Assembly: GCF_048564905.1 (NCBI RefSeq)
Contig: NC_133004.1
Location: 43,134,105 to 43,198,104 of the forward strand
DNA length: 64,000 bases
Source of the DNA: Vicugna pacos
Taxonomy: Eukaryota; Chordata; Mammalia; Artiodactyla; Camelidae
Direction of reading: 5' to 3'
Numbering within the stretch: position 1 is the first letter of the stretch; each line of letters opens with the position of its first letter. Below, in pieces: positions 48,415 through 59,454 of this stretch. The notes under the pieces were generated by a model. The model did no database searches. It was not told the origin of the DNA and worked only from the letters and a program-made list of their open reading frames with translations. Made by a program: the position numbers and the translations under genes.

Positions 48415-48640
48415 GTTGGTGGACAGTGCAGGTTCTAAAGTCAGATGGCCCAAGCACTTCCACTTCTTGGCTGTGTGATCTTGGGCAAGTTGCTTTGCCT
48501 CTCTGTGCCTTGGTTGCTGCATCTGAAATGGAACCAGCAACAACTCTGCCCCATACAGGAACTCTAAGAGCCAGAACCAGGTGCTATCATACACCAACAG
48601 TGCATGGCACACAGTAAGCATTTTACCAGTGCACATCATT
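48415..48640 (+). repeat. MIR, nearly full length
   Basis: 'ggacagtgcaggttctaaagtcagatggcc', 'cttccacttcttggctgtgtgatcttgggcaagttgctttgcctctctgtgccttggttgctgcatctgaaatgg' and the end 'cagtgcatggcacacagtaagcatt' follow MIR head, core and tail. Confidence 0.9.
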
Positions 48641-48944
48641 CTTACACACAGAGGCAGAAAGCATCTTCACTCCCTCATTCACAAGCGACAGAATCCAAGA
48701 CAAGATCAAGAGGCAAAGCTGCTTCTTGGCAAGGGCTCCCCTCCTTCACTGTCACCTTCTAGCTGCTGTGTTTTCCTCCAAGTCTGTCTTCTAGAACATA
48801 CCTTCCCCCACTCCACGCCCTCTGCTTGCGAATCATCCCACACTTCATCAGGTCTCTAAAGTGATGGATTCTCAGGGCCACGGTCATACATGTGCAGTTC
48901 CATAGGGGAATCTGGGGAGTTTGTGCCCCTCCTTTGATGTTATT
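48641..48944. other. Unassigned intergenic DNA
   Basis: No repeat or coding signal recognised. Confidence 0.5.
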
Positions 48945-49055
48945 TTATTCATTCAACAACCTGTTTCTTCAGACCCCAACCATACAGGCCCTGGGGATTC
49001 AAGAAGAGCCAGTAGTCGATGACTTTTAATGATGGCCCTGTCAGACCTCAGCACC
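48945..49055 (-). repeat. LINE-2 3' end, antisense
   Basis: 'tattttattcattcaacaacctg ... ccatacaggccctggggattcaagaagagcc' is a diverged antisense L2 terminus. Confidence 0.55.
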
Positions 49056-49775
49056 CAGAGTGACTATAGCAGCCCCAGAAATCTTCACCACACCTCCATG
49101 CAGCTGGCAAGGTGCCTTTTCTTAGGGGAACAAAAGGGGTGGGGAGGGGAAGGGTCTGGTGTGCATGCCTCAGTCAAATACTTCTCCCTCAATAATAAAT
49201 TAATCATACTAGTTTAATTTTTAAAGATCTTCTGTTTGGTCAATACATTTTTAGCATTTAAAAAATGTTATTAAAATTTATCACTGAAGTTTTAAATACA
49301 TAAACACACTGTTGAGGACCCTTGTAAATGTACGAGTGATTGCTTGTCTTCCAATCACGTTGCCCAATGATGTGATATTAAATCTCTCTTTCTCCTCCTT
49401 TAACAATACACGGGGCAGAGTCTGAACATCCTGACTGCTTTTGTTGTTAAAAATAATGTAGCTTGAACAGACTTCGATTCCAGAAAGGAGTAGATGTACT
49501 TTTTCCTCTTTCTTCTGCTAAGTACAACCAAAAATCCATAAACATTACATACAAACCAAATGCAAGAAGACTTTGTAAGACAAGGACAGAAGGACTAGGG
49601 ACCTCGGGAATCAAAGAACAACATGGTAGTGAGCGCCCTCAGTTTTCTTTGTGACTCAGAGATCCCATACTTGATGTTGAAGAAGCCAGAAACCAGACAC
49701 ACCAACCAGTGCAAACAAAGAAGGAAAAGCTACAACAAAAGCCTTCTCTCTCTGGACGGAGGATCAGGAAAGGTA
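49056..49775. other. Unassigned intergenic DNA, possible 5' flank of an L1
   Basis: AT-rich to 49.45 kb, then a mixed stretch that leads into the L1 below. The L1 boundary cannot be set exactly. Confidence 0.4.
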
Positions 49776-52370
49776 CAGCCTAGCAAGACAGAAAACTTCT
49801 AGACAGTAAAGCTCTACTCCAGCCAGCCCCACCCCCCACCAAAATCAGTAAAAGGGTGGGGGAGGAGCTAGCTCTCCACCCCACTCGGGTTGAAAGGAGG
49901 CATCCCAAACTGAGGCCCCCTCTCCCACGTTGGTGCTGGAGAAGGCCAGGGAGGGAACCTGGACTTTCACTCCTGCCAGGCAGCAGAGTGGTGCCAGAGA
50001 AGGTCTGAAGGAGAACCAGACCTTTGACCACCTTCAGCAGGGACAAGGCCGTCTACCTGCTCACTGCACCAGCGGAGGCCACAGGGAGCGGTGATTAAGC
50101 ACCCCAGCCACTCCCAGCCATGGTGGTATCAGCAGGGGCCTAGAGGGAGCCTTAACTTCCACCTCTACTCAGCAGTAACAAGGCACCCTTTCCCCCAAAC
50201 CCAGGAAGTCCGCAGAGGCCAAGTGCAGAAGCTGGACTTCCACCCCCACCTGGCAGTAATGAGAAGGAACCCCCCTCCTTTGCTGGAGGTTCACTGAAGG
50301 CAGACGTAATAAGAATATTAACTAAGACCCAGAGTCTTGAAACAATACCAAAAAATCCAAGAAACAATTGAAAATTACTCTGCACACCAGAACCAGGAAA
50401 ATCCAGGTTGAATGAGAAAAGACAATTGATAGGTGCCGATACCAAGATGACATAGATGTCAGGATAACATGAATAAGATCCCGAAGCCGCTATTAGAAAA
50501 GTTTTCAGCTAGCAACTGCAAACACACTCGAAACAAATGAAAAAGTAGAAAGTCTCAGCAAAGAAACAGAAAATTTTAACAAAGGAACAGAAGATACAAG
50601 GAAGAATCAAATGGAAATTTTAGAACTGAAAACAGAATAACCAAACTAAAGAAAAAAAACCAATGATGGGCTCACAGCAGACGGAAAGGGACAGAGGAAA
50701 GAATCAGTGAACTTGAAGGCAGAGCAACAGAAACCCAATCTGAACAACAGAGAGAAAACAGGCTGTAAAAAAGTAAACAGAGCCTCAGGCATCTGTGGAG
50801 CTATAACAAAAGTTCCAAGAGTCTTGTCATCAGAGCTTCAGAAAGAGAGGAGAAAGAGGGTGGAGTTGAAAAAAAAATTTTGAAAAAATAATGGCTGAAA
50901 AACTTCCCCAATTTGGCAAATGACCTAAACCTACATATTCAAGAAGCTGAACAAATACTGAAGAGGATGAATCCAAAGACGTCCATGCCAAGACACATCA
51001 TTGGAAAATGTTGAAAATAAAGAAATGGAAAAAAATGTTGAAAGCGGTGAGACAGTAACAACATCTATGCTCTATATATTTTAACACAATAAAATTAATT
51101 ATTTAATTAATTTTTAAAAGCTTTAAAATGGACAAGCTTCTAGCAAGACTGACAAAGGAAAATGAGGGGGAAAACACACATTACCAATGTCAGGACGGAA
51201 ACAGTGCCTGCAGACACTAAAAGGATAATAAAGGCATACTATGAAAACTATACGTTCATAAATTTGACAACTTAGACGACATGGACCAGTCCTTCAAAGA
51301 GCAGAAACTGTTTACCACTCACCCAAACAGAAATAGGTGATTTTAAAAGCCTACAACAATTAAGGAAATTGAATTCATAATTTTAAAACTCCCAAAAAGA
51401 GAAACCTTCTGACCCGGGGAGTACCACTGGAGAAGTCTACAAGATGTTCAAAGAATGAACGTCAATTCTACACAGTCTTTTCCAGAAAAGACTTGTGAAG
51501 GGAGCACTTCTCAATTCATTTTATAAAGTGGGTATTACCCTTTTGCCAAAACCAGACAAAGACAGTACCAAAAAGGAAAACTACAGACATCTGTCATGAA
51601 AATACATACAAAAATCCTTAACAAAATGTTAACCAAAAACTTAGCAATACATGAGAAGAATTATACACCAGGATTGAGCGGGGTCTATTCCAGGGATGCA
51701 AAGCTGGGTCAACAGTCAGAAAATCAGTCACTGTCATCTATCACATTAATAGGCTAAGAAGAAAAATTACACGATCATATCAATGGATGCAGAAAAAGCA
51801 TTTGACAAAATTCACCATTTATTCATGTTTAAAAACTCTCAGACACTAGGCATTAAGAGGGACTTTTTTAACTTGGTAAAGAAAAAAATCCACAAAAAAT
51901 CTATAGCTAACATCAGACTCAGTTTTGAAAGTAATGCCTTTCCCCTAAAATTGGGAACAAAGCCAGAGCTTCAGCCTCACCACTGCCATTCAGTATAGTA
52001 TTGGAAGTTCTAGCGAGAACAATAGAGCAGAAGAAGAAAGAAAAGGCACACAAATGCCAAAGGAAAAACAAAAGTCTTTCTATTTATAGACAATGTGCTT
52101 GTCTACACAGAAAATTCCAAGGAATCTATAAAAAAAAAATCTCCTAGGACTTATAAGTAAGTGAATTCAACAAGGTCACAGGACGGAAGACCAACATATG
52201 AAAACTGGAGGAGGGTATAGCTCAAGTGGTAAAGCACATGCTTAGTGTGCATGAGGTCCTAGGTTCAATCCCCAGTAGCTCCTCTAAAAATAAATAAACC
52301 TAATTACATCCCCACCAAAAAGTAAGCATCAATTGTATTTCTATATACTAGCAATGAACACATGGAAGTC
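49776..52370 (+). repeat. Decayed LINE-1 with 5' UTR-, ORF1- and ORF2-derived parts (L1M)
   Basis: From left: repeated GC-rich phrases typical of L1M 5' leaders ('ctttgaccaccttcagcagggacaaggccgtctacctgctcactgcaccagc'; 49.8-50.3 kb), an ORF1 zone (50.5-51.0 kb), then ORF2. Around 51.78-52.0 kb the RT palm reads MDAEKAFDKIHHLFM and SIANIRLSFESNAFPLKLGTK. The FADD active-site region is not legible near 52.08 kb ('tatttatagacaatgtgctt' reads as LFIDNVL). ORF2 resumes after the SINE at 52325 ('tcaattgtatttctatatactagcaatgaacaca'). Many frameshifts, stops and internal deletions; about 2.6 kb of an original ~6 kb. Confidence 0.85.
52207..52320 (+). mobile_element. Camelid SINE (vic-1 type) inside the L1
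   Basis: Head 'gggtatagctcaagtggtaaagcacatgcttagtgtgc', B box 'ggttcaatcccc', then 'taaataaacctaattacatccccacc'. It splits the ORF2 sequence of the host L1, which continues on its right. Confidence 0.92.
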
Positions 52371-52507
52371 CCCTCAATGAACTCCTTGTACCTCTAATTG
52401 TTCCCAGGAGGGCCCCACCCTCACAGCAGCTACCTGGGGCAGGGTGGTGTTCCCTGGGAAGGGGCACAAGGGAGCTACAGAAGTTTAATCTAAAAAAGAA
52501 ACCAAAA

Positions 52508-52630
52508 GATTATGAATACAAATATGTGTATGTATATGCATGACTGGGACATTGTGCTGTACGCCAGAAATTGACACATTGTAACTGACTGTACTTCAAT
52601 TTTTTTAAATAAATAAATACATAAATAAAA
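52508..52630 (+). mobile_element. 5'-truncated LINE-1 insertion (about 123 bases) with target duplication
   Basis: Only the L1 tail ('gcatgactgggacattgtgctgtacgccagaaattgacacattgtaactgactgtacttcaa') plus an A/T-rich end. Flanked by identical 17-base copies of taaaaaagaaaccaaaa at 52491-52507 and 52631-52647. Confidence 0.92.
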
Positions 52631-52792
52631 TAAAAAAGAAACCAAAAAAGCAAAAAAAAAAAAAAAACACACAAAACGCAGTAGCGCTTAGAAGAAGGGG
52701 AACATGGGTTGCCTGGCTTTGAATCTGTTTCTATGCATCAGGTTTGTAGGTTTGGGATTTGGGGATCATTGCCGCCATTTGTAGTTTTTGTT

Positions 52793-53217
52793 TGTATATT
52801 GAATTGAATAGTGTCTCTCCCTCCCAAATTCATACCCACCCACGACCTCAGAATGCGCCCTGTTTAGAATTAGGGTCTTTGCAGATGGAATCAGCTAAGA
52901 TGAGGCCATATCAGATTAGGGTGGGTGAGCCCTACATCCAGGGACTGATGTCCCCAAGAAAAAGAGAGGACACACACAGGGGACAGCCACTGTGATAGCA
53001 GCAAAGACTGGAGGCACTCACAACCTAAGGAAAGCGGTGGGGGTTGGGGGGACACCACCAAAGCTGGAAGAGAGGCTCAGGTCGGCCCTATTCGCACCCT
53101 GATTTCAGACTTCCAGCCTCCAGGACTGTCCTCTATTCTACAGAGAATAAATTTCTGCTGTTCTTAAGCCAGCCAGTTTGTGGTCATTTGTGACTGCTGC
53201 ATGAGGAAACTAATACA
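52793..53217 (+). mobile_element. Solo LTR of the ERVL-MaLR group (MLT1-type), fossil
   Basis: About 425 bases with the MLT1 order of landmarks: 'gaatagtgtctctccctcccaaattcata', 'tagggtctttgcagatggaat', 'gacttccagcctccaggactg', 'aataaatttctgctgttcttaagccagccagtttgtgg' and the end 'ggaaactaataca'. No internal region adjoins it, so it is a solo LTR. The family was active before the placental orders diverged (about 100 million years or more). Broken and old. Confidence 0.82.
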
Positions 53218-53756
53218 GCCAGATTCTGTCTTCCGGATGATCTGGGGTAATTGGCATCTTGCTAAGGATGCCCGGAGGGGAGGAACTCGCCCCCATCCTT
53301 GGATAATCACCGCGGCTCCCACACAAGGAGACTGAATTCCAGATCCGATTTGGGAACTGAAGAAGTGTCTTCTGCACAAGAGGCAAAAAAGGGGACACAC
53401 CCTCAAGCATGCATCATTTTTCCGGGTGTAAAAGAAGAGCTGGAAAAACAGCAAAGAAAAATCACATTCCTGCACCACCACATGAATGCGCTGCCCGGGG
53501 CGCACTCTCCCGGCGCTTGCTGGCTCAGCACAAGGCTGCCTGTCAGCTGGCTGGGAGCTTAGTCATCGCCTTTCCAACCCTCCTTCACAGCGTCCAAGTT
53601 CAAAGGCGAGAAGAAACAAGGCCTTCCGGACCATCTCAGGGAGACACCCTGTCGGAACAGGTGAGTCTGGGTGAGACAGTGTCCTAATTTCTTAAAAGGT
53701 TTTCAAGTTCTCTGGGCTTCTCCCGAGTGGAGGCAAAGTCCTCGTAAGTCTTTCTC

Positions 53757-54420
53757 TCCTTTTTTTTTTTTAATTGAAATATAACTGGTTTACAATGTTG
53801 TGTTAATTTCTGGCGTGCAGAATAGCGCTTCAGTTATACCTATAATGTATATATATTCCTTTTCCTATTCGTTTTCATTGTAGGTTATTACAAGCTAATG
53901 AGCATAGTTCCCTGTGCTGTACAGTAGGATCTTGTTATTATTTTATATGGTGTGTATCTGCTAATCCCCAATTCCTAATTTATCCCTCCCCTAACCCCTT
54001 TCTTCTTTGGGAACCATAAGTTTGTTTACTATGTCTGTGAGTCTGTTTCTGTTTTGTAAATGAGTTCATTTGTGTCATTTTTTTAGATTCCACATATAAC
54101 TGATATCATATGGTGTTTTTCTTTATGGCTTACTTCACTTAGTATGACGATCTCCAGGTCCATCTATGTTGCTGCAAATGGCGTTATTTTATTCTTTTTT
54201 ATGGCTGAGTAGTATTGTATCGTATATATAAACCACAACTTCTTTATCCAGTCATCTGTCGATGGACATGTAGATTGCTTCCATGTCTTGGCTATTGTAG
54301 ATAGTGATGCTATGAACATTGGGGTGCCTGTATCTTTTCAAATTAGTGTTTCCTCTGGATGTATGCTTAGGGGTGGGATTGCTAGATCATGAGATAAGTC
54401 TGTTTTTAGTTTTTCAATCT
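53757..54420 (-). repeat. 5'-truncated cetartiodactyl LINE-1 3' end, antisense
   Basis: Starts with a poly-T tract and 'aattgaaatataactggtttacaatgttgtg' (the L1 terminus in reverse). It runs through 'ccctgtgctgtacagtaggatcttg', 'gattccacatataactgatatcatatgg' and 'cagtcatctgtcgatggacat' into ORF2. Low divergence compared with the L1M pieces. Confidence 0.92.
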
Positions 54421-54639
54421 TCCTCATTCTTTACCTACCTGCCTCCTTTTAACACTCCTGGATTTAAGATCAGAACAGGCAATCAGAGTGAGTGGCTTTC
54501 CCCTGGCACCTCCACCACTACCACCATCAGCAACATCCTCCTCACCACTGTCCCCCAGCGTCACCACCGTCTCCAGCCTGAACAAGGACAATATTCAGGG
54601 TGTGTGTGCCAGCCTCAGTGCTACGTGCCCTCCAGCCAC

Positions 54640-54760
54640 CCTGCCAGGTGGTGATTGTTAGGCTCCCTTAGAGGTGAGGAAGCCGAGTCTCAGTGACATC
54701 GATTAACTTGCCCGACACCACACAGGTAGAAAGTGGAGGGAGTGGCCATGGTCCTGCCTC
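54640..54760 (-). repeat. MIR fragment
   Basis: 'gaggtgaggaagccgagtctcagtgacatcgattaacttgcccgacaccacacaggta' is the antisense MIR core. Confidence 0.75.
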
Positions 54761-55015
54761 CACTGCCCCTGTTCTTCAAGACTTGGGAACACAGAAAAAG
54801 GAAAACAATTCAGTTACTCTTGGAATAGCACACGTCCCAGGGAGTCCTGAGCCTCATCAGATATGACCGATGTCCTCACCTGCCCCCCGCTTCTTTTCTC
54901 ATCTTCTATCACATCTTTGTTGAGCCCCTACCATGTGGTGTGGACACCGGTCCAGGGGCCCAGCTTCACATGTAGAACTGAATTTTTAAATGACAAGTCA
55001 AAGGGTTTGGGTTGG
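54761..55015. other. Unassigned intergenic DNA
   Basis: No repeat or gene recognised. Confidence 0.5.
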
Positions 55016-55138
55016 GAAGTGACTGCTTCATGCGGATGGGGGTTTGTTTTGGGGCAATGCCAATGCTTTGAAACTAAATGGAGATGCAGTGGCTCAACAT
55101 TGTGACTGTACTAAATGCCACTGAACTGTACATTTTTA

Positions 55139-55206
55139 AAAAGAATACATCTAATATTTTACATGGAGGTCCTGGGGGTTGAACCCAGGACCTTGTGCAT
55201 CCACCC
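55139..55206 (-). mobile_element. Partial camelid SINE (vic-1 type), antisense
   Basis: 'ggaggtcctgggggttgaacccaggaccttgtgcat' is the B-box half of the SINE in reverse. The A-box end is missing. It is flanked by similar copies of ctgaactgtacattt (55121-55135) and ctgaattgtacattt (55207-55221), which look like its target duplication. Confidence 0.8.
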
Positions 55207-55241
55207 CTGAATTGTACATTTTAAAATGGTTAATTGTATGT

Positions 55242-55318
55242 AGGGAGGGTATAGCTCAGTGGTAGAGTGCATGCTTAGCTTGCACAAGGTCCTGGGTTCA
55301 ATCCCCATGCCTCCATTA
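55242..55318 (+). mobile_element. Camelid SINE head (vic-1 type) without its tail
   Basis: Complete tRNA-like head ('gggagggtatagctcagtggtagagtgcatgcttagcttgc', 'cctgggttcaatcccc') ending right after 'cctcca'; the usual 'aacctaattacctccc' tail is absent. Target duplication ggttaattgtatgt (55228-55241) and ggttaactgtatgt (55319-55332), one mismatch. Confidence 0.88.
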
Positions 55319-55360
55319 GGTTAACTGTATGTGATGTGAATTTCACCTCAATACACATCC

Positions 55361-55775
55361 TGTTCACACTAAAGTTGAGGTGAGACAGGATACCCAGGGA
55401 CCTAGAAGTAGGGTGTGCCAAAAGGTGACTCAGGGAGATGGATTCTCCACGCACCTGCCTCTCAGAGGCTGTGATTTCCCCTTCCTTCGGTGGCGCATCT
55501 AGAAAACTGATGACAGAACCACCCACCCACGTCGCTGAGCACCCTCCCCAGGGAGCACGATCAGGCAGCTGACTAATTGCAGGGTGGCCTCCGAAGGCTG
55601 TGACCCTCTGAGACATGTCACCTAGCAGGTTTTCCAAGCGATGCTGCAGGAGGCCCCAGCAGGACCAACCTGGCCACGGGTGGGGAAGGACAGCCTTCTT
55701 GACAAGGCGAGAAAGAAGTGGAGAGCCACAAGCAGCTAAACCATCCCAGCCGAGGTGCCCAAGCAAATCCTGGTC
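55361..55775. other. Unassigned intergenic DNA
   Basis: No repeat assigned. A 167-codon minus-strand frame (55275-55778) runs from here into the SINE and L1 and is a chance frame. Confidence 0.5.
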
Positions 55776-55779
55776 CACC

Positions 55780-56582
55780 CATGTGCACAGCAGCGCGATT
55801 CACAAGAGCCAAAGGTGGGAACATCTCGAGTGTCTGTCATCCATCAGTGGGGGATGGATGAACAGATGGTGGGAGATCTGTGCGATGAAACACTGCTCAG
55901 CCACAGGAAGGAATGAAGCAGTGACATGCTGCAATATCGATGAAGCCTTAAAACATGACCCTCTGTGAAAGACGCCAAACATGGAAGACCACATAATTCG
56001 CAATTCCGTTTGTACAAGGTATCGAGGATAAATAAATTCACAGAAGCAGAAAGCAAAGTGGTGGTTGCCAGGGACAGGTGGGGGACACGTAGTGGATGAG
56101 AAGGGGCTGCTACGGGTATGTGCTTTCCTTTGGGGACGAAAATGTTCGGAAACTAGCTAGAGGTGGTGCTTGCACAACACTGCAGACGTACTGACTGCCA
56201 CTGAACTTACACTTCAACGTTGTTAATCTAAAAAACTTACAGACTTTTTTTGGTAAAATCTACATCACGTAAAATGTACCAGTTTAGCCATCTTTAAGTG
56301 TGCAGTTCAGTGGCATTAAGTACGTTTACACTGTTGTGCGGCCATCACCACCACCGTCCATATCCAAAACTCTTTCATCTTCCCAGACTGAAACTCTTTC
56401 CCCATTAAACACTAACTCCCTGTTCCTCCTCCCTGAGCCTTTGTCAGACACCCTTCCATTTTCTGTCTCGAGGAATCTGACTCCTCTGGGGACCTCAACT
56501 AAGTGGAATCATACGGTATTTGCCCTTTTGTGATTAAAATGGTTAATTTTATGCTATGTGAATTTCACATCAATTGAAATAA
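55780..56582 (+). repeat. Old LINE-1 3' end (L1M), split by another L1
   Basis: Left part 55780-56233: 'catgtgcacagcagcgcgattcacaagagccaaaggtggg', 'gaaagacgccaaacatggaagaccacat', 'ggtggtgcttgcacaacactgcagacgtactgactgccactgaactt'. Right part from about 56537: 'aaaatggttaattttatgctatgtgaatttcacatcaattgaaataaa', the expected terminus. An antisense L1 piece lies between them. Confidence 0.85.
56235..56536 (-). repeat. Old LINE-1 3' UTR fragment, antisense, nested in an L1
   Basis: 'tggtaaaatctacatcacgtaaaatgtaccagtttagccatctttaagtgtgcagttcagtggcattaagta', 'gcggccatcaccaccaccgtccat', 'ctcctctggggacctcaactaagtggaatcatacggtatttg' is a clear antisense L1M 3' UTR. It lies between the two halves of the plus-strand L1. 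Confidence 0.88.
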
Positions 56583-56725
56583 AAAAAGAAAGAAGGAAGG
56601 GAGGAAGGAAAAAGAGAGACAGAAAGAAAGAAATAAAAAAAGAAAGAAGGAAAGATGGGAAGAAAGGAAGAAAGAAGGAAGGGAGGAAAGGAGGAAGGGA
56701 GGAAGGGAGGGAGGAAGAAAGGCAA
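56583..56725 (+). repeat. Polypurine (GAAA/GGAA) microsatellite
   Basis: About 140 bases of nearly pure A/G on the plus strand, made of interleaved aaag, aagg and gggagg units. It starts at the A-rich tail of the L1 terminus and was probably seeded by it. Open frames across it (Lys/Arg/Glu/Gly-rich) are artefacts. Confidence 0.95.
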
Positions 56726-58740
56726 TCAACCCATCTTAAGCCACCTCTTCAACATGACTGTTTCAGCCAAGAACTGGATCTGGGTCAAACTGACCCAGCC
56801 TGTTCTGAATCTACTTTCTACCCTCCACCGTCATCCCCAGGGATGAGACTGACTTGGCAGGAGGTCAAAATAAAATGTGTACAAGGCAGTTGCAGCCTTA
56901 GGGGGCCTGGAGATGCTGGTAGGAGAAAATGCTGTCCTGAGTCTCAGACGACGGCTTCGTGAACAACTCTCAAGTTTAAGTGCGGGAGAAAAGCAGTTCA
57001 CTAAGTGTTCCAGAGCCGACAGCCCATTCCTGCTAATGGAAAGACCTGCATCCGCTTCCTGGATTTCGCGAAGCGGGTAAAAACCCAGGAGGGAAAGAGG
57101 CCACGCCATCGCCAGTTGCACCCCGTCCATTTGTGTGCTGAGCGTAACTTCGGGTTAATTATTGATGACCGGGCTTGAAATGAAGTGCTAAAAAGACTGG
57201 CTGCCTCTTCTAATTGCCGGGTTTCTGAGCAGAAGCTTCAGCCCGGAGGGATGTTGTGATTAGAATAAAAGGAAATTAAAAAAAAAAAAAGCAAAGTGTG
57301 CTTTAGCCTAGTCCAAAAGAACAGCCAGAGAGGCTTAAAAGGAAAAATTAATTATTAATAATCAGAATCTGGAAAGAGAAGGGGAAGACAGAGGAAGGTG
57401 GCTTCTCTGAAAGTCCTCCCGCTGTCTGGTCCTCACTTGAATCTCCCAGAACCAGAAACCATGGGGAGCTGCCCACGGATTCATCTGCCAGACGTGGAGC
57501 TGATGTGGTTGTGGATTCTGAAGCTGAAACAGTATAAGCCTGTCTTCTGGTGGGACATCCCAGGTCGGGAGTCTAACGTAGAGGGGGCTTGGCCATGCAA
57601 TCAAACTGAACTTTGGCTTTGGTTTTCCAAAAACAGCGCGTGGGATCCCATCTGTTTGATTTCTAGCCGTTTCTCTCCTACAAGCACATCATCTAACATT
57701 TCCACGCCTGCTTCTTACTTGGGCGAGGAGTACCCAGCCCTTGGATCATTCACACCCCACAAGGTCAGGAAGGAAGAAAAAAAACAGAAAGGGAAAAGGA
57801 ACCACCTTCCAAAGTAGCCCCATTCTGCTCCTTATGGAAAGTTTGATAGGAGGAGACATTACAATGATAGCAGTTGGAATGCAATTTGAATGTTACCTGT
57901 TTATTTATGTCTCACCCTCATCCCCAGCCATCACTGACAACTAACAGTTGACTTATTTATCAGTTTCAATCCTAGGAATTCTTCCTTGGGAGCAAGAAAT
58001 GGTGTGTGAGGACGCGGTGACAAGTTCCGTGGCGAGGACACAGCTTGTAGCTCAAAGGCTGGAGGAGCTTTTTCATTTGGGTCCCACCAGGCGGGTCTGA
58101 GCTCCTATGACTTCTGAGGCACGTGTTACTCCCTCACGTTGCATTCCATGCACCTCAGCAAGAATTATCCACGAAGGTGTGGAATTTAATAACAGACACG
58201 GTTAATTATAGATATTGCATTTGTCTGTCCTGGAGGATTGAAAACAAAGTGTCTCCCAGAAAACACAAGACAAGGAGTAATGAAGAGACTCAAATTATGA
58301 CTTTTCCTCTGCCAGGAACGTACCTCCCTATTTCCTTCCCTGGTCAGCTTGACACCCTGAGGACAGTTGTCCAATGATGTAATTGTCTACCCCGTGGTGT
58401 AGTGAGCACCCCATCACATGAAGCATTCAAGCAGAAATAAGAGAAACCACATCTGACCTCTGTGGGTTCCAAAGTCCCTTCCAGCTCTTCAGACTGTGTG
58501 GGTTTTCCAGTTAACAGAACTGAGGGTCATTCCCGGATCACAAAGGCTACTCATCAGCCAACATGCCACCAGGTGAATCGTGGAGGGAAATAGTGGAGGA
58601 CTCACTATGGAAACTCACCACTGTGTCCGAGGATCAGAGAGGACCCCTCCACTACCTCCCTCTAGAGAATCGATGTATAAGGGAGCGTGACAAACGTTAC
58701 CACCTCATCACATTCTGCTGATGCTGCCATCGGAAATGGA
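56726..58740. other. Unassigned intergenic DNA
   Basis: Two kilobases with no confident repeat. Blocks at 57130-57255 and 58180-58300 are non-repetitive and could be regulatory, but that is a guess. A 139-codon plus frame (57398-57817) has no domain. Confidence 0.45.
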
Positions 58741-58744
58741 ATCA

Positions 58745-59085
58745 CCTAGGTGGGAAATAGCATTTACTGTGTTCCTACTGGGTGCCACACACTTTCCTTG
58801 TCAGAGCTCAAGTGAGCCTGAGGACTTTAAATGTGTGTTATTATTCCCGTGGATTTTTTTTTTTTTTTGGCAGCGGGGAGTAGTTAGATTTATTTACTTT
58901 TAGAGGAGGTACTGGGGATTGAACCCAGGACCTTGTGTAAGCTAAGCATGTGCTTTACCACTTGCGCTAAACCCTCCCCTTCCCGTGGGTTTTAGAGCTA
59001 GGCAAGCCCTTGGAGTGGATGGGGCGGCTCAGAGAGGTGATTCGTTGCCCCCGTCACACAGCTTAGGATCCACGTCCTGGCCCCT
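58745..59085 (-). repeat. MIR, split by a SINE
   Basis: Left part: 'gcatttactgtgttcctactgggtgccacacactttccttg ... gaggactttaaatgtgtgttattattccc'. Right part after 58980: 'ttttagagctaggcaagccc ... ggctcagagaggtgattcgttgcccccgtcacacagctta'. Together they are one antisense MIR. Confidence 0.8.
58858..58979 (-). mobile_element. Camelid SINE (vic-1 type) inside a MIR
   Basis: Antisense copy: poly-T, 'tttatttacttttagaggaggtactggggattgaaccc', 'taagctaagcatgtgctttaccacttgcgctaaacc'. Target duplication ttcccgtggatttt (58844-58857) and ttcccgtgggtttt (58980-58993), one mismatch. Confidence 0.94.
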
Positions 59086-59450
59086 TCAGGAGGCCCCTTT
59101 CCTGCAAAAGAGAGCAGCTCAGGAATTTGCTAGAAAGCAGGAAAAGCCTGGATGAGATCTGAAATCTGACATGACTGATTTGCAGTGTGCCCCACTGAAC
59201 TCAGCAGTACACCCCAAAAGTCAGTGTTCCTGTGGAATTATTCAGAAAAGTAGCTTCATCCCAGCAAACTTAGGTTTCCCTGCCGTTTTAACCCCTGAGT
59301 AATAAGCTGAATACAACAGGTCATTCACGCATGATGATAAATGATTCTTAAAATTAATAAATAAATTCAAACTTACCAGCAATGCAATTAGCAAAAAGGA
59401 AGAAAAAAGAGAGACAGAGAGAGAGAGAGATTTACCTGTGCTGGAGAAGG
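59086..59450. other. Unassigned intergenic DNA with a short (GA)n run
   Basis: A GA dinucleotide run of about 20 bases lies at 59410-59430. Otherwise nothing recognised. Confidence 0.5.
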
Positions 59451-59454
59451 CTCA

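Larger units (their letters stand above)
55020..55360 (+). repeat. Old LINE-1 3' UTR (L1M) interrupted by two SINEs
   Basis: 'ttgttttggggcaatgccaatgctttgaaactaaatgg', 'acattgtgactgtactaaatgccactgaactgtacattttt', then, after the first SINE, 'ctgaattgtacattttaaaatggtta', and after the second, 'ggttaactgtatgtgatgtgaatttcacctcaata'. The three pieces read as one L1M terminus with duplicated target sites at both joints. Confidence 0.88.

Noticed and set aside
56558-56962. Lys/Arg/Glu/Gly-rich protein frame
   Set aside because: Translation of a polypurine microsatellite.
57398-57817. 139-codon frame beginning MASLKVLPLSG
   Set aside because: No recognisable domain and overlapped by an opposite-strand frame. 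Could be checked by RNA-seq but nothing supports it here.
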